Shown: positions 1 to 8,258 of the stretch, in pieces
How positions within the stretch are numbered: the first letter of the stretch is position 1
Layout: each line of letters begins with the position of its first letter
From: Sinorhizobium garamanticum
GTDB taxonomy: Bacteria > Pseudomonadota > Alphaproteobacteria > Rhizobiales > Rhizobiaceae
Direction of reading: 5' to 3'
DNA: 64,000 bases
Assembly: GCF_029892065.1 (NCBI RefSeq)
Contig: NZ_CP120373.1
Location: 2,735,001 to 2,799,000 of the forward strand
Notes under the pieces: model-generated
Database searches by the model: none
Seen by the model: only the letters and a program-made list of their open reading frames with translations
Told to the model about the DNA's origin: nothing
Translations under genes and position numbers: made by a program

Positions 1-383
1 GTGTCGTTGGCTTTGTCGTAGATCCGGGTCACCAGAAGATCTTTCCAGATCAGCGACAGGCCGGAGCGGAAAACCTCTTCCCCTTCCTTCGACAGATCGA
101 TGTCGCCGATGGTGATCGGTCCGGTTTGCCTGCAGGCGATCGAATTGTTGGAGGGGTCCTCGAACCAGTTGCCGTTCTTCAGGCGATCGATCACGCTGCG
201 ATCGAAATAGGTCACGTGGCAGGTGACACCATTGATCTTGGGATCGCGGACGGCGTCGATCTTGATGTCGTTGCCGAGCCAGTCGACGCCGACTTCGCCG
301 ACCGTTTCGGCGCGCGCGGGGAGGGACGCTGCAGCACAGGCGGCAAGCCCGGCAAGGAGCAGGATGCGGATGGGGCGGAACAT
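1..383 (-). CDS. creA: CreA family protein, 3' part beyond window edge
   Basis: Reading the minus strand from an ATG at 383 gives a protein starting MFRPIRILLLAG with a secretion signal ending near ARA-ET, followed by GVTCHVTYFDR and SIACRQTGPI. These match the CreA family: small periplasmic proteins of unknown role with a conserved Gly-Val-Thr-Cys segment and a later Ile-Ala-Cys-Arg-Gln segment. A GGAGAA ribosome-binding site lies just upstream. The reading frame stays open for 127 codons to the left edge, so the C-terminus is missing only because the window ends. The family call rests on these two Cys motifs and the signal peptide. Confidence 0.8.
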   Translation of the reverse strand, partial: MFRPIRILLLAGLAACAAASLPARAETVGEVGVDWLGNDIKIDAVRDPKINGVTCHVTYFDRSVIDRLKNGNWFEDPSNNSIACRQTGPITIGDIDLSKEGEEVFRSGLSLIWKDLLVTRIYDKAND

Positions 384-501
384 GAATATTCTCCGATGGA
401 TTGCAGCGTTGAGATAGGTGGCGGACGCGGCAATGCAAGGCGAGGCGCCGGCCCGTGGTTGCTTTGCCAGGGCACGCAGCGCTGCGTTGACAGTTCGAAT
501 G

Positions 502-1749
502 TCAAGACCGATATCGGCGCGTCGCCTGACGCGGAGCCGCCTTTTCCGGCTCCGGACTATCGGACTGGCGCAACTGCGCCGCTGCCGCCGCAAGCGCACG
601 GGCGCTGGCGTCGACCTGGCGTTGTCTTGCGATCGTGCAGCGATCGCGACCGTCCGCCTTGGAATCGTAAAGCGCCAGATCGGCGCGGATCATCACCTCG
701 GTTATCGTGTCGCCAGGCGCTGCGGTCGCGATGCCGATGCTGACGGTCAGCCGGATGCGTTGATGGACGCGGGTGACCGGCGTTTCACGCACGGTCCGGC
801 AGATTGCCTCGGCGAGCGCGGTCGCCTGCTCCTCGGTGTGATCAGGCAGGATCAGGCCGAATTCCTCGCCGCCGATCCGGCCAAAGGCACCGCGGCCGTC
901 GAGGAAAGCGGACACGGTCTCGGCGAAATGCTTGAGCGCAATGTCGCCGCAGGCGTGGCCGTAATGGTCATTGATCTGCTTGAAATAATCGAGGTCGAGG
1001 AGCAGGAAGGCAAGCGGCCGGTGCCGCGCGAGGCAGTCCGCGAAAATCCGTTCTCCCGCCTCGATCAGCGCCCCGCGCGACAGGGCACCGGTCAATCCGT
1101 CGCGGGCGATGGTCGTCCTTAGGCCAGCGATGATGCGGCTCTGGACGGTTAGGATGACGGCGACGAAGAGGAGTGGCAGAAAAGCTACCTGCATTGCGGC
1201 AACCGCGAACTCGAAGGCAGCAGATGCGGAAAGCCCCGCCGTTTGATGCATGGGGCTCAGCGTATAGACGAGCGCGGCGCAGCCGACTGTTGCCGAAATG
1301 ACAATAGCCATGTGGCACGCACGCCGTGCCTCGGGCCAGCGATCGAGCACGGCGAGGCCGGCGACGAGAAGTAGGGCAGAGGCAAGACCGACCGCAATCA
1401 GCAGCCGGGCGCCGGGGCTGCCGTCACCGTTCAGCGAGGCGACCAGGCCAACGATGCCCGCGGCGAGCGCCAGCGCCGGCAACAGGAAAGCGGGAGCGGA
1501 TAGCGCGAGGAGACCGCGAAACCCCAGAAGAATGAAGAGGTATGCGGACATCAGCGCGGCGTAGCCGAGCACCACGGGAAAAAAGGCCGAGACCATATCC
1601 GCAACCATCATCGAGGCGATTGCGACCGCCGAAAGCGCACAGCCGAGGCAAAAAAACTGCATGCCGGCCGCCGCCGTCCTCCGCAGCGACACAAGGATCG
1701 GCAGCACCATCAAAAGTGCAAAGAACGATATGGCAGGGAGAAAGCTCAT
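502..1749 (-). CDS. Membrane-anchored diguanylate cyclase (GGDEF)
   Basis: 415 aa protein starting MSFLPAISFF. The N-terminal ~240 residues form about seven to eight hydrophobic segments, a membrane sensor of MHYT/7TM-like size, followed by a GGDEF domain opening at DGLTGALSRGALIE. The active-site loop reads RIGGEEFG, a functional GGEEF variant, so synthesis of cyclic di-GMP from two GTP is expected. The usual inhibitory I-site Arg-x-x-Asp just upstream of the loop is not visible, so product inhibition may be weak. The frame stays open upstream, with another ATG at 1884, but I chose the start that begins the first hydrophobic helix. The C-terminal ~40 residues are Ala/Gln-rich and look disordered. 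Confidence 0.88.
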   Translation of the reverse strand: MSFLPAISFFALLMVLPILVSLRRTAAAGMQFFCLGCALSAVAIASMMVADMVSAFFPVVLGYAALMSAYLFILLGFRGLLALSAPAFLLPALALAAGIVGLVASLNGDGSPGARLLIAVGLASALLLVAGLAVLDRWPEARRACHMAIVISATVGCAALVYTLSPMHQTAGLSASAAFEFAVAAMQVAFLPLLFVAVILTVQSRIIAGLRTTIARDGLTGALSRGALIEAGERIFADCLARHRPLAFLLLDLDYFKQINDHYGHACGDIALKHFAETVSAFLDGRGAFGRIGGEEFGLILPDHTEEQATALAEAICRTVRETPVTRVHQRIRLTVSIGIATAAPGDTITEVMIRADLALYDSKADGRDRCTIARQRQVDASARALAAAAAQLRQSDSPEPEKAAPRQATRRYRS

Positions 1750-1918
1750 TTCGAAACGGCCTGGCGTGCTAAAATAGAAAGGCGGCTTGCGTTCCAGCCA
1801 ATATGCGACGTCAATTGGTACCTGTGGCGCATTAACGAAAGCCGGCAATTTTTGATGCAATTTTAGCGATTGGTCGGCCGCCATGCGGTACGCTGGGAGG
1901 TCAACGGGAGCGGATGCG

Positions 1919-2584
1919 ATGCCCGGGGAAAGAATACCGTTTACGGACAGGGTCGATGCGGGCCGAAAGCTCGCTCGTGCGATCGAGCGCGAGGATTTCG
2001 CCGATCCCGTGGTGATGGCGCTGCCGCGCGGCGGCGTGCCCGTGGCGTTCGAGGTCGCGGCGCATCTCGGCGCGCCGCTCGAACTCCTGATCGTCCGCAA
2101 GATCGGTGCGCCAGGGCAGGCCGAATTCGGCCTCGGCGCACTCGTCGACGGCGAGGTGCCGCAGCTTGTGTTGAACGACGAAGCGATGCGTCTCGTGCAT
2201 CCGCCAGAGGCCTATGTGGAGGCGGAGACCGAACGCCAGCGGCTCGAACTTACGCGGCGCCGGGCGCTTTACGTCGGCGACCGACCGCGCGTTTCGCCGA
2301 AGGGGCGCAATGTCATTGTCGTCGATGACGGCATTGCCACTGGCGGCACCGCCAAAGCGGCGATCCAGGCGCTGCGCAAGGAAGGCGCTGCCGCCCTGAT
2401 GCTCGCCGTTCCGGTCGCACCGCCGAGCGCCGTTACCAGCCTGCGCCGGGAGGTCGATCGGTTCGTTTGCCTCGCGAGTCCCAGCCCGTTCCATGCGGTC
2501 AGCATCTATTACGACAATTTCGAGCAGACAACGGACGCGGAGGTGGTCGCACTCCTGAAGCAGGCGAGGGAAGATGGCCGGTGA
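1919..2584 (+). CDS. Phosphoribosyltransferase-domain protein
   Basis: 221 aa type I phosphoribosyltransferase fold. The PRPP-binding loop is VIVVDDGIATGGTAK (two acidic residues then a Thr-Gly-Gly-Thr turn), and an early ALPRGGVPVAFEVA segment is typical of the stand-alone PRTases common in rhizobia. The substrate is unknown; such proteins are often annotated only as phosphoribosyltransferases. The start at MPGERIPF is favoured by a GGGAG element 8 bases upstream; the frame extends 12 codons further upstream without a better site. It is divergent from the GGDEF gene. Confidence 0.88.
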   Translation: MPGERIPFTDRVDAGRKLARAIEREDFADPVVMALPRGGVPVAFEVAAHLGAPLELLIVRKIGAPGQAEFGLGALVDGEVPQLVLNDEAMRLVHPPEAYVEAETERQRLELTRRRALYVGDRPRVSPKGRNVIVVDDGIATGGTAKAAIQALRKEGAAALMLAVPVAPPSAVTSLRREVDRFVCLASPSPFHAVSIYYDNFEQTTDAEVVALLKQAREDGR

Positions 2585-2635
2585 GCTTCCAAGCCACTGT
2601 CCGCTGCCGTCGGGTATTGAATTTTCGAACACCCG

Positions 2636-2660
2636 CCTCATGTCTTTGACAAACATGAGG
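2636..2660 (+). promoter_or_regulatory. Hairpin covering the ribosome-binding site of the isochorismatase gene
   Basis: CCTCATGT (2636–2643) and ACATGAGG (2653–2660) form a perfect 8-bp inverted repeat with a 9-nt loop. The right arm contains the GAGG of the Shine-Dalgarno element for the ATG at 2669. No T-run follows, so this is more likely a structure gating translation or a protein-binding site than a terminator. Confidence 0.4.
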
Positions 2661-2668
2661 AGAGGGTG

Positions 2669-3316
2669 ATGATCGCTGCACTTAGAATTGGGAGAACATT
2701 ACGGGATTTTTGCCGCCCGGACCGGATGGCGCTCGTCGTCTATGACATGCAGGCCGGCATAGTACCGCAGGTCAAGGACGGCCCGGAGATCACGGCCAAG
2801 GTCCTGAAGGTCGTCGAAGCCGCCCGGGAAGGCGGCTTTCCGGTCATTTTCCTGCGGCACATGTCGATGCCGCGCGACTTGATGGGCGCGTTCCAGCTTC
2901 GCCAGGCGATGGCCTGGCAGCGCACCGACGATCCGGACGCGGTCAAGCCATGGTTCCTGCGTGGCACGCCTGGCTTCGAAATCGTTCCCGAGCTTGCGCC
3001 TCGGGAAAACGAAGCCATTCTCGACAAGATCACCTTCTCGGCCTTCGAGGGCACGCCGCTCTCGATCATCCTGCGCGACCTCGGTCTGACCTCCTTTGCG
3101 ATCTGCGGCATCGCCACCGAGATCGGTATCGATCCGACCGTGCGCCACGGTGCAGATCTCGGCTTCGTTCCGGTCGTCATCCGCGACGCCTGCGGAGCGG
3201 GGCATCAGGAGGCGGCCGAACGATCCTTCGACAACATCGCTTATATGGGTGACGCGATCGTCAGCGATGTCGAGGGGATTGTCGGGGCGATGAGCGGGCG
3301 CGCCACTGCCGGATAG
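2669..3316 (+). CDS. Isochorismatase-family hydrolase lacking the nucleophilic Cys
   Basis: 215 aa alpha/beta protein of the isochorismatase-like superfamily. The conserved Asp (VVYDMQAG, about residue 26) and Lys (ILDKITFSAF) of the family are present. The segment that normally ends in the catalytic Cys reads ICGIATEIGID, with Gly in its place. EntB and PhzD isochorismatases also lack this Cys and hydrolyse a vinyl ether by acid catalysis, whereas amidases such as PncA need it. The protein is therefore unlikely to be a cysteine amidase; its substrate is unknown. A GTG at 2666 is in frame, but the ATG at 2669 is better spaced from the AGGAGAG element. Confidence 0.85.
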   Translation: MIAALRIGRTLRDFCRPDRMALVVYDMQAGIVPQVKDGPEITAKVLKVVEAAREGGFPVIFLRHMSMPRDLMGAFQLRQAMAWQRTDDPDAVKPWFLRGTPGFEIVPELAPRENEAILDKITFSAFEGTPLSIILRDLGLTSFAICGIATEIGIDPTVRHGADLGFVPVVIRDACGAGHQEAAERSFDNIAYMGDAIVSDVEGIVGAMSGRATAG

Positions 3317-3380
3317 ACCGGATCGATGCCAGGGTTTATTCTCCCGCGCTCTGCAAGGTCTTTACTGGTGGGCTCTAAAA

Positions 3381-3842
3381 ATGACCGAAGACCTCTCGAT
3401 CCGCCCCGTCGTGCGCAATGACTACGACCGATGGCTGCCGCTCTGGGAAGGCTATAATGCCTTCTATGGCCGCTCGGGCGAGGCCGCGCTTACGCCGGAC
3501 ATCACGCTCATGACCTGGTCACGCTTCTTCGACGCCTATGAGCCGATGTATGCGCTGGTTGCCGAAAGCAAGGGCCGGCTGATCGGGCTCACGCATTACG
3601 TCTTCCATCGCAGCACCATCTCGATCCAGCCGAATTGCTATCTCCAGGATCTTTTCATCAACGATGCCGCGCGCGGCAACGGCGTCGGCCAGGCGCTGAT
3701 CAACGGCGTCTTCGAAGCGGCCCGACGGGCAGGATCATCGCGCGTCTATTGGCTGACGCACGAAAGCAACATCAAGGCGATGCGGCTCTACGACAAGGTG
3801 GCGCAGAAGTCGGGTTTCGTGATGTACAAGATGATGATTTGA
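3381..3842 (+). CDS. GNAT family N-acetyltransferase
   Basis: 153 aa, a single GNAT fold. The acetyl-CoA binding motif A is readable as LQDLFINDAARGNGVGQALINGV (Arg-x-x-Gly-x-Gly/Ala in RGNGVGQA), followed by motif B with the late Asn and Tyr in THESNIKAMRLYDKVAQKSGF. The N-terminus (IRPVVRNDYDRW) is the usual first strand. The acceptor substrate cannot be deduced; the class includes amine and amino-acid acetyltransferases. It is transcribed alone between the isochorismatase-fold gene and the helicase on the other strand. Confidence 0.9.
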   Translation: MTEDLSIRPVVRNDYDRWLPLWEGYNAFYGRSGEAALTPDITLMTWSRFFDAYEPMYALVAESKGRLIGLTHYVFHRSTISIQPNCYLQDLFINDAARGNGVGQALINGVFEAARRAGSSRVYWLTHESNIKAMRLYDKVAQKSGFVMYKMMI

Positions 3843-3887
3843 GCGCCGGCCTGTTCTTCCCGCCCGCGAGCCTGCTTCAACTTGCAT

Positions 3888-3965
3888 CAAGAGTCTCCCG
3901 CGCCGCCGACGCGGCGCGACTGGATTCCTCTGACAAGCACAGGAATGAGGAATTTTATTGCGGTG
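3888..3965. repeat. Dispersed palindromic repeat (CTGACAAGCACAGGAAT type)
   Basis: The segment near 3917–3955 (CTGGATTCCT, CTGACAAGCACAGGAATGAG) closely matches a segment at about 56107–56136 and, inverted, 56026–56046. It lies between the convergent ends of the GNAT gene and the helicase gene. A degenerate GCGCCGCCGACGCGGCGC palindrome precedes it. I infer a rhizobial intergenic repeat; no transposase is linked. Confidence 0.6.
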
Positions 3966-4002
3966 GCTGAGCGAAGGATGTGGCGGCCAACGTTCGGCCT
4001 GA

Positions 4003-6579
4003 TCACACCCTCTCCACAAACCCGTCCAGCACGCGCTTCTGCCCGGCCCGATCGAAATCGATCGTCAGCTTGTTGCCCTCGATCGCGGCGATGTTGCCGT
4101 TGCCGAATTTGAGGTGGAAGACGCGGTCGCCGATGTTGAAGCGGGAGGGTTCCGAGGTGGTCGACTTGGCGACCAGTTCGCCCTCGATCATGCGGGTGCG
4201 CGGGCCTGACTCGCCGTAGCCGATGCGCTCGACGGCGTGGCCGGAGCGGGTGCCCCAATTGTCGCGGGTCGCCTCCGAGCGGTGCTGCTGGGCGCGCTTC
4301 CAGCCGGGGGTCTGGTAGGAGTTTTCGAACGGGTCGGCCTTGTCGAAGCGCGACTGGCCGTAGCCGCCGCGACCGTAGCCGCCGTAGGAGACATCCTGCT
4401 CGGCCACTTCCACATGGTCGATCGGCAGTTCGTCGAGGAAGCGCGAAGGCATCGTGGATTGCCAGAGGCCGTGGATGCGGCGGTTCGAGACGAACCAGAT
4501 ATGGCAGCGGCGCTTGGCGCGGGTAATGCCAACATAGGCGAGGCGGCGTTCTTCCTCGAGGCCGGCGCGGCCGCCCTCGTCGAGCGCGCGCTGGTGGGGA
4601 AAGAGGCCTTCCTCCCAGCCCGGCAGGAACACCGTGTCGAATTCCAGGCCCTTGGCCGAATGCAGCGTCATGATCGAGACGGCATCCATGTCTTCGTTCT
4701 GCTCGGCGTCCATGACGAGCGCGACGTGTTCCAGGAAGCCGCGCATCGACTCGAAGGCCTCCATCGAGCGGATGAGTTCCTTCAGGTTTTCCAGCCGCCC
4801 TGGCGCCTCGGCCGATTTGTCGGCCTGCCACATGGCTGTGTAGCCGCTCTCGTCGAGGATCTTTTCGGCAAGTTCGGTATGCGGCGTCGTTTCAAGCAGC
4901 GTCTGCCAGCGGCGGAAATCGGTGACGACGTCGAAGAGGGCTTTGCGCGCCTTCGGCTTCAACTCGTCCGTCTCGATGATTTCGGCGGCTGCTGCCAACA
5001 TCGGAACACCGCGAGCTCGCGCGAACTGAAAGAGGGTGCTGATCGTCGCGTCGCCCAGGCCACGCTTAGGAGTGTTGATAATACGCTCGAAGGCCGGGTC
5101 ATCCGATGGATTTGTCAGAACGCGCAGATAAGCAACAGCATCGCGGATTTCGAGGCGCTCGTAAAAGCGCGGGCCGCCAATCACGCGATAGTTGAGCCCT
5201 AGTGTGATAAAGCGCTCTTCGAACTCACGCATCTGGAACGAGGCGCGCACGAGGATCGCGATGTCGTTCAGGTTGTGCTTCTGCCGTTGAAGCTGCTCGA
5301 TCTCCTCACCGACGGCGCGGGCTTCCTCTTCCGAATCCCAGGCGGCATGCACGTGTACCTTCTCATCGTCCGGATTGGTGCGTTCGGTGAAGAGGGTCTT
5401 GCCGAGGCGGCCTTCGTTGTGGGCGATCAAGTGCGCGGCGGCGCCGAGAATATGCTCGGTCGAGCGGTAATTGCGCTCGAGCTTGATGACCTTGGCGCCG
5501 GGGAAATCCTTTTCGAAGCGCAGGATGTTGTCCACTTCCGCGCCGCGCCAGCCATAGATCGACTGATCGTCGTCGCCCACACAACAAATATTGATTTGTT
5601 GTGTGGGTTTCTTCGCGCTCACGCTGTCGCCGCTGGCGCGGCTGCGCTCCGCGGGGGCGGACGAAACGTCGTCCGGCCAGCCTTGGCTGGCTCGGGCTTC
5701 GCCCGCAGGCGCGGCCCTCGCGACAGTTGTTTTTCCGTGTGGCCGCTGGGCGAGTAGCCGCAGCCACATATATTGCGCGGTGTTGGTGTCCTGGTACTCG
5801 TCGACAAGGATGTAGCGGAACTTGTCGTGATAGTCCCGCAGCACGTCCGGATTGGCGCGGAACATCCGGATCGGGTGCAGGAGCAGGTCGCCGAAATCGC
5901 AGGCGTTGAGCGTCAGGAGCCGGTTCTGGTAGGCGGCGTAGAGTTCGCGGCCCTTGCCGTTGGCGAAGGCGCGGGCGTCGCCCTCCGGAATCTGCGAGGG
6001 GTCGAGGCCCTTGTTCTTCCAGGTGTCGATCATGCCGGCGAACTGCTTGGCTGGCCAGCGCTTGTCGTCGAGCCCTTCGGCCTGGATCAGCTGTTTGATC
6101 AGCCGCACGACGTCGTCGGTGTCGAGGATCGTGAAATCCGACCTCAGGCCGACGAGCTCCGCATGGCGGCGCAGGAGCTTGACGCCGATCGAGTGGAAGG
6201 TGCCGAGCCACGGCATGCCTTCGACCGCATGGCCGACGAGCACGCCGATGCGCTCCTTCATCTCGCGCGCGGCCTTGTTGGTGAATGTGACGGCGAGGAT
6301 CTGCGACGGGAAGGCGCGGCCGGTCGAAAGAATATGGGCAATGCGGGTCGTCAGAACACGGGTCTTGCCGGTGCCGGCGCCGGCGAGCACGAGCACCGGT
6401 CCTTCGAGGGTCTCGACAGCCTCGGTCTGCTCGGGATTGAGGCCGGAGAGATAATCCGGGCGCTTGGCCTTGTCGCGGGCGGCCATGGCGCGCGCAGCGA
6501 TACCGCCGCCGGCGGGCGCGGGTTTGCGCGGCGCCGGCTCCTCGTCGAAGAAGGGAATGTCGTCAAAACCTTTGCTCAT
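4003..6579 (-). CDS. uvrD: UvrD/PcrA-type ATP-dependent DNA helicase with internal insertion
   Basis: 858 aa SF1A 3'-5' helicase for repair and replication-conflict resolution. Visible motifs in order: Q-motif (LNPEQTEAV), Walker A (AGAGTGKT), Ia (TFTNKAAREM), motif II (LVDEYQDTN), motif III (GDDDQSIYGWRGA), motif IV (LERNYRST), motif V (MTLHSAKGLEFD) and motif VI (RLAYVGITRAKR). The C-terminal FGNGNIAAIEG and LTIDFDRAGQKR fit the Tudor-like domain of PcrA/UvrD that contacts RNA polymerase. Between motifs II and III (residues ~282–327) sits an extra Ala/Ser/Pro-rich stretch absent from typical family members. An in-frame TTG lies three codons upstream; the ATG at MSKGFDDIPFF is preferred. Confidence 0.93.
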   Translation of the reverse strand: MSKGFDDIPFFDEEPAPRKPAPAGGGIAARAMAARDKAKRPDYLSGLNPEQTEAVETLEGPVLVLAGAGTGKTRVLTTRIAHILSTGRAFPSQILAVTFTNKAAREMKERIGVLVGHAVEGMPWLGTFHSIGVKLLRRHAELVGLRSDFTILDTDDVVRLIKQLIQAEGLDDKRWPAKQFAGMIDTWKNKGLDPSQIPEGDARAFANGKGRELYAAYQNRLLTLNACDFGDLLLHPIRMFRANPDVLRDYHDKFRYILVDEYQDTNTAQYMWLRLLAQRPHGKTTVARAAPAGEARASQGWPDDVSSAPAERSRASGDSVSAKKPTQQINICCVGDDDQSIYGWRGAEVDNILRFEKDFPGAKVIKLERNYRSTEHILGAAAHLIAHNEGRLGKTLFTERTNPDDEKVHVHAAWDSEEEARAVGEEIEQLQRQKHNLNDIAILVRASFQMREFEERFITLGLNYRVIGGPRFYERLEIRDAVAYLRVLTNPSDDPAFERIINTPKRGLGDATISTLFQFARARGVPMLAAAAEIIETDELKPKARKALFDVVTDFRRWQTLLETTPHTELAEKILDESGYTAMWQADKSAEAPGRLENLKELIRSMEAFESMRGFLEHVALVMDAEQNEDMDAVSIMTLHSAKGLEFDTVFLPGWEEGLFPHQRALDEGGRAGLEEERRLAYVGITRAKRRCHIWFVSNRRIHGLWQSTMPSRFLDELPIDHVEVAEQDVSYGGYGRGGYGQSRFDKADPFENSYQTPGWKRAQQHRSEATRDNWGTRSGHAVERIGYGESGPRTRMIEGELVAKSTTSEPSRFNIGDRVFHLKFGNGNIAAIEGNKLTIDFDRAGQKRVLDGFVERV
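5576..5737. repeat. Palindromic element inserted in frame within the helicase gene
   Basis: CCCACACAACAAAT (5576–5589) and ATTTGTTGTGTGGG (5594–5607) form a perfect 14-bp inverted repeat with a 4-nt loop inside the coding sequence. Up to 5737 it is followed by a very GC-rich segment with further short palindromes: GGACGA-AACG-TCGTCC (5659–5674), GCCAGCC-TT-GGCTGGC and GGGC-TTC-GCCC. Together they encode the low-complexity stretch between helicase motifs II and III. This looks like an intergenic-type repeat captured in a coding frame. Confidence 0.6.
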
Positions 6580-6690
6580 GCGGCCCAATGTAGTGATTCG
6601 GGACCGAAAGGCCAGAAAGGATGTTCTTCTTTTATTCCGGATTCTTCAAGCGCGAAGACAAGCCTGTGGAAAGACAAGGCATTTCGGCCA

Positions 6691-7101
6691 TCAATTTTCG
6701 CCCGCCGCATCGAAAGCTGGATCGACCGGAACCTGCAGCGCGGTGGCCAGTTGATTGGTCTTGGCAGCGAGCGAAATGACGCGCAGAAGGTCGGCGTGCT
6801 GCGCCTCTGTCATGCCCTTGGCCTTGGCCGATGCCGTGTGGGAGTGGATGCAATAGTTGCAGCCATTGGTGACGGAAACGGCGATGTAGAGCATTTCCTT
6901 CACCAGCGGGTCGAGGGCAGAGGGCGTCGCCATGACCGCCTTCACCTCCGCCCAGGTCCGTTCCAGCAGGTCCGCATCGAAGGCGAGCCAGAGCCACATA
7001 TTGTTGATGAAGTCCGATTTCCGTGTGGCACGGATGTCGTCGAAAACCGCTTTGACGCGCGGGTCGGCTTCCGGATCGGGCGGCGGGACGACTGTGCTCA
7101 T
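6691..7101 (-). CDS. Carboxymuconolactone decarboxylase / AhpD-like family protein
   Basis: 136 aa all-helical AhpD-like protein. The family signature is seen as AVSVTNGCNYCIHSHTASAKAKGM, with the redox Cys-x-x-Cys followed by His. Such proteins act as peroxidase or disulfide-reductase partners or as decarboxylases; the substrate is not deducible here. GGAGAA sits just upstream of the ATG. It is followed on the same strand, beyond an intergenic gap, by the helicase, and preceded closely by the cyclase gene, so co-transcription with the cyclase is plausible. Confidence 0.9.
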   Translation of the reverse strand: MSTVVPPPDPEADPRVKAVFDDIRATRKSDFINNMWLWLAFDADLLERTWAEVKAVMATPSALDPLVKEMLYIAVSVTNGCNYCIHSHTASAKAKGMTEAQHADLLRVISLAAKTNQLATALQVPVDPAFDAAGEN

Positions 7102-7142
7102 GCTTTCTCCTTGAGCTCTTACTGAATTTGCGCCATCGGTTC

Positions 7143-7964
7143 TTAGACGAGCGCGAAAACGCGGGCCGGGCCACCGGTGCCGCCGCGGTGCTTCGGCGCG
7201 CCGAGCACCAGGGTCGCGCCCTTGGCCGGCAGTTTGTCGAGATTGGCCGCGGCCTCCAGTCCCCAGCGGCCTTGCGGCAGCCAGGCGTTATGCGTGGCGA
7301 AATCGGTCGACATGCCAAAGTCGAGCGAGAGCGTATCGACGGCGATGCCGGCGGCCTGCGTCTCTTCGAGCAGAAACTTGGCGGCCTCGACGTGGAAACC
7401 CGGGAAATGGAGCTTGCCCTCGGCATCGGCGTTGCGGAACTTCTCGGTTCCGAGATGGCCGGCCCAGCCGGAGAGCATGGCGACACAGGCGTTTTCGGGG
7501 ATGTCGCCATTGGTGCCGATCCATGCCTTGATGTCGTCCGGCGTTACTTGCGCGTCGGCGTTGCCTGTCGCCTTCTCGCGGATATCGACGACGCAGAGCG
7601 GCACGACGAGCTTCTCGACCGGCAGCTCGGCGACCGACATGCCGTCGGCGGAGAAATGCAGCGGGGCGTCGACATGCGTGCCCGTGTGTTCGTTCACCCG
7701 AAGTTCGAACAGGTTGAGCTTGTCTTTCGCATAGCTGAACTTTTGCTCGCGGAAGAATTGCTGCTGGCCGAAGTAGGTCGGGAACTCCTCGGAGAGTTCA
7801 TGGGTGAGGTCTGTAACGCTGGTATGGCCGGCGGCGAGCGTCGGCGGCGCTATTCCCATGCCGGCGGCGGCAATGCCGGCTGTGCCAACCGCAGCCGCTC
7901 GGAAAAAGCCGCGCCGCGACAGCATTCGCTGCTTTACCGATTCCATGATGCAGGCGTCGCACAT
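7143..7964 (-). CDS. Tat-exported cyclase family protein (kynurenine formamidase-like)
   Basis: 273 aa. The N-terminus MCDACIMESVKQRMLSRRGF contains a twin-arginine signal (SRRGFFRAAAVG then an Ala-rich hydrophobic stretch), so export in a folded state is expected. The mature part has the metal-binding signature NEHTGTHVDAPLHF (His-x-Gly-Thr-His-x-Asp, later His) of the cyclase/Mn-dependent formamidase family, which hydrolyses cyclic or formylated amides such as N-formylkynurenine or isatin. The longer in-frame ORF runs 40 codons further upstream, but the start at 7964 has AGAAGG at the right distance and directly precedes the Cys-containing leader seen in this family. Confidence 0.87.
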   Translation of the reverse strand: MCDACIMESVKQRMLSRRGFFRAAAVGTAGIAAAGMGIAPPTLAAGHTSVTDLTHELSEEFPTYFGQQQFFREQKFSYAKDKLNLFELRVNEHTGTHVDAPLHFSADGMSVAELPVEKLVVPLCVVDIREKATGNADAQVTPDDIKAWIGTNGDIPENACVAMLSGWAGHLGTEKFRNADAEGKLHFPGFHVEAAKFLLEETQAAGIAVDTLSLDFGMSTDFATHNAWLPQGRWGLEAAANLDKLPAKGATLVLGAPKHRGGTGGPARVFALV

Positions 7965-8258
7965 CGTCCTTCTCCCCAATATGCGTTGAACATCGAAACC
8001 GATCGGAAATGGTGCCCGAGGCAAGCAGAATAGCCCAGCCGCCGAAGCAGTAAACACGGGTTGTCCATTAAAACACGGCGCCATCGGTGCGCCGCTAAGG
8101 GCGCCATCATGCCGCCAACAAATTCGCTTTTATTACAATTGCGTAATGATGGCATTCCGAGATTGCTCGAAGGCACGCAAATAATGATACTCGGGGCATA
8201 TCGGAACGCTCCGCCGGCACGGGCCGCGCTGGAGCGCGCTTTTCATTTGGAGATTTGA
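7965..8258. promoter_or_regulatory. Divergent control region between the cyclase and RND operons
   Basis: The 294-bp region has no convincing gene. A small dyad ATTAC-N5-GTAAT lies at 8132–8146 upstream of the RND adaptor start; it could be a regulator site, but no linked TetR or MarR gene is present. An open frame at 8061–8258 lacks a ribosome-binding site and family resemblance. Confidence 0.3.

Noticed and set aside
126..743. Open frame of 205 codons on the plus strand near the left edge
   Set aside because: It lies antisense to creA and the GGDEF gene and shows no family motif; the minus-strand genes explain the region.
3887..4831. 314-codon minus-strand frame
   Set aside because: Arg/Pro-rich shadow of the helicase gene in another frame.
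8061..8258. 65-codon frame ending one base before the RND adaptor start
   Set aside because: No ribosome-binding site, no recognisable domain, and it crosses the divergent promoter region.
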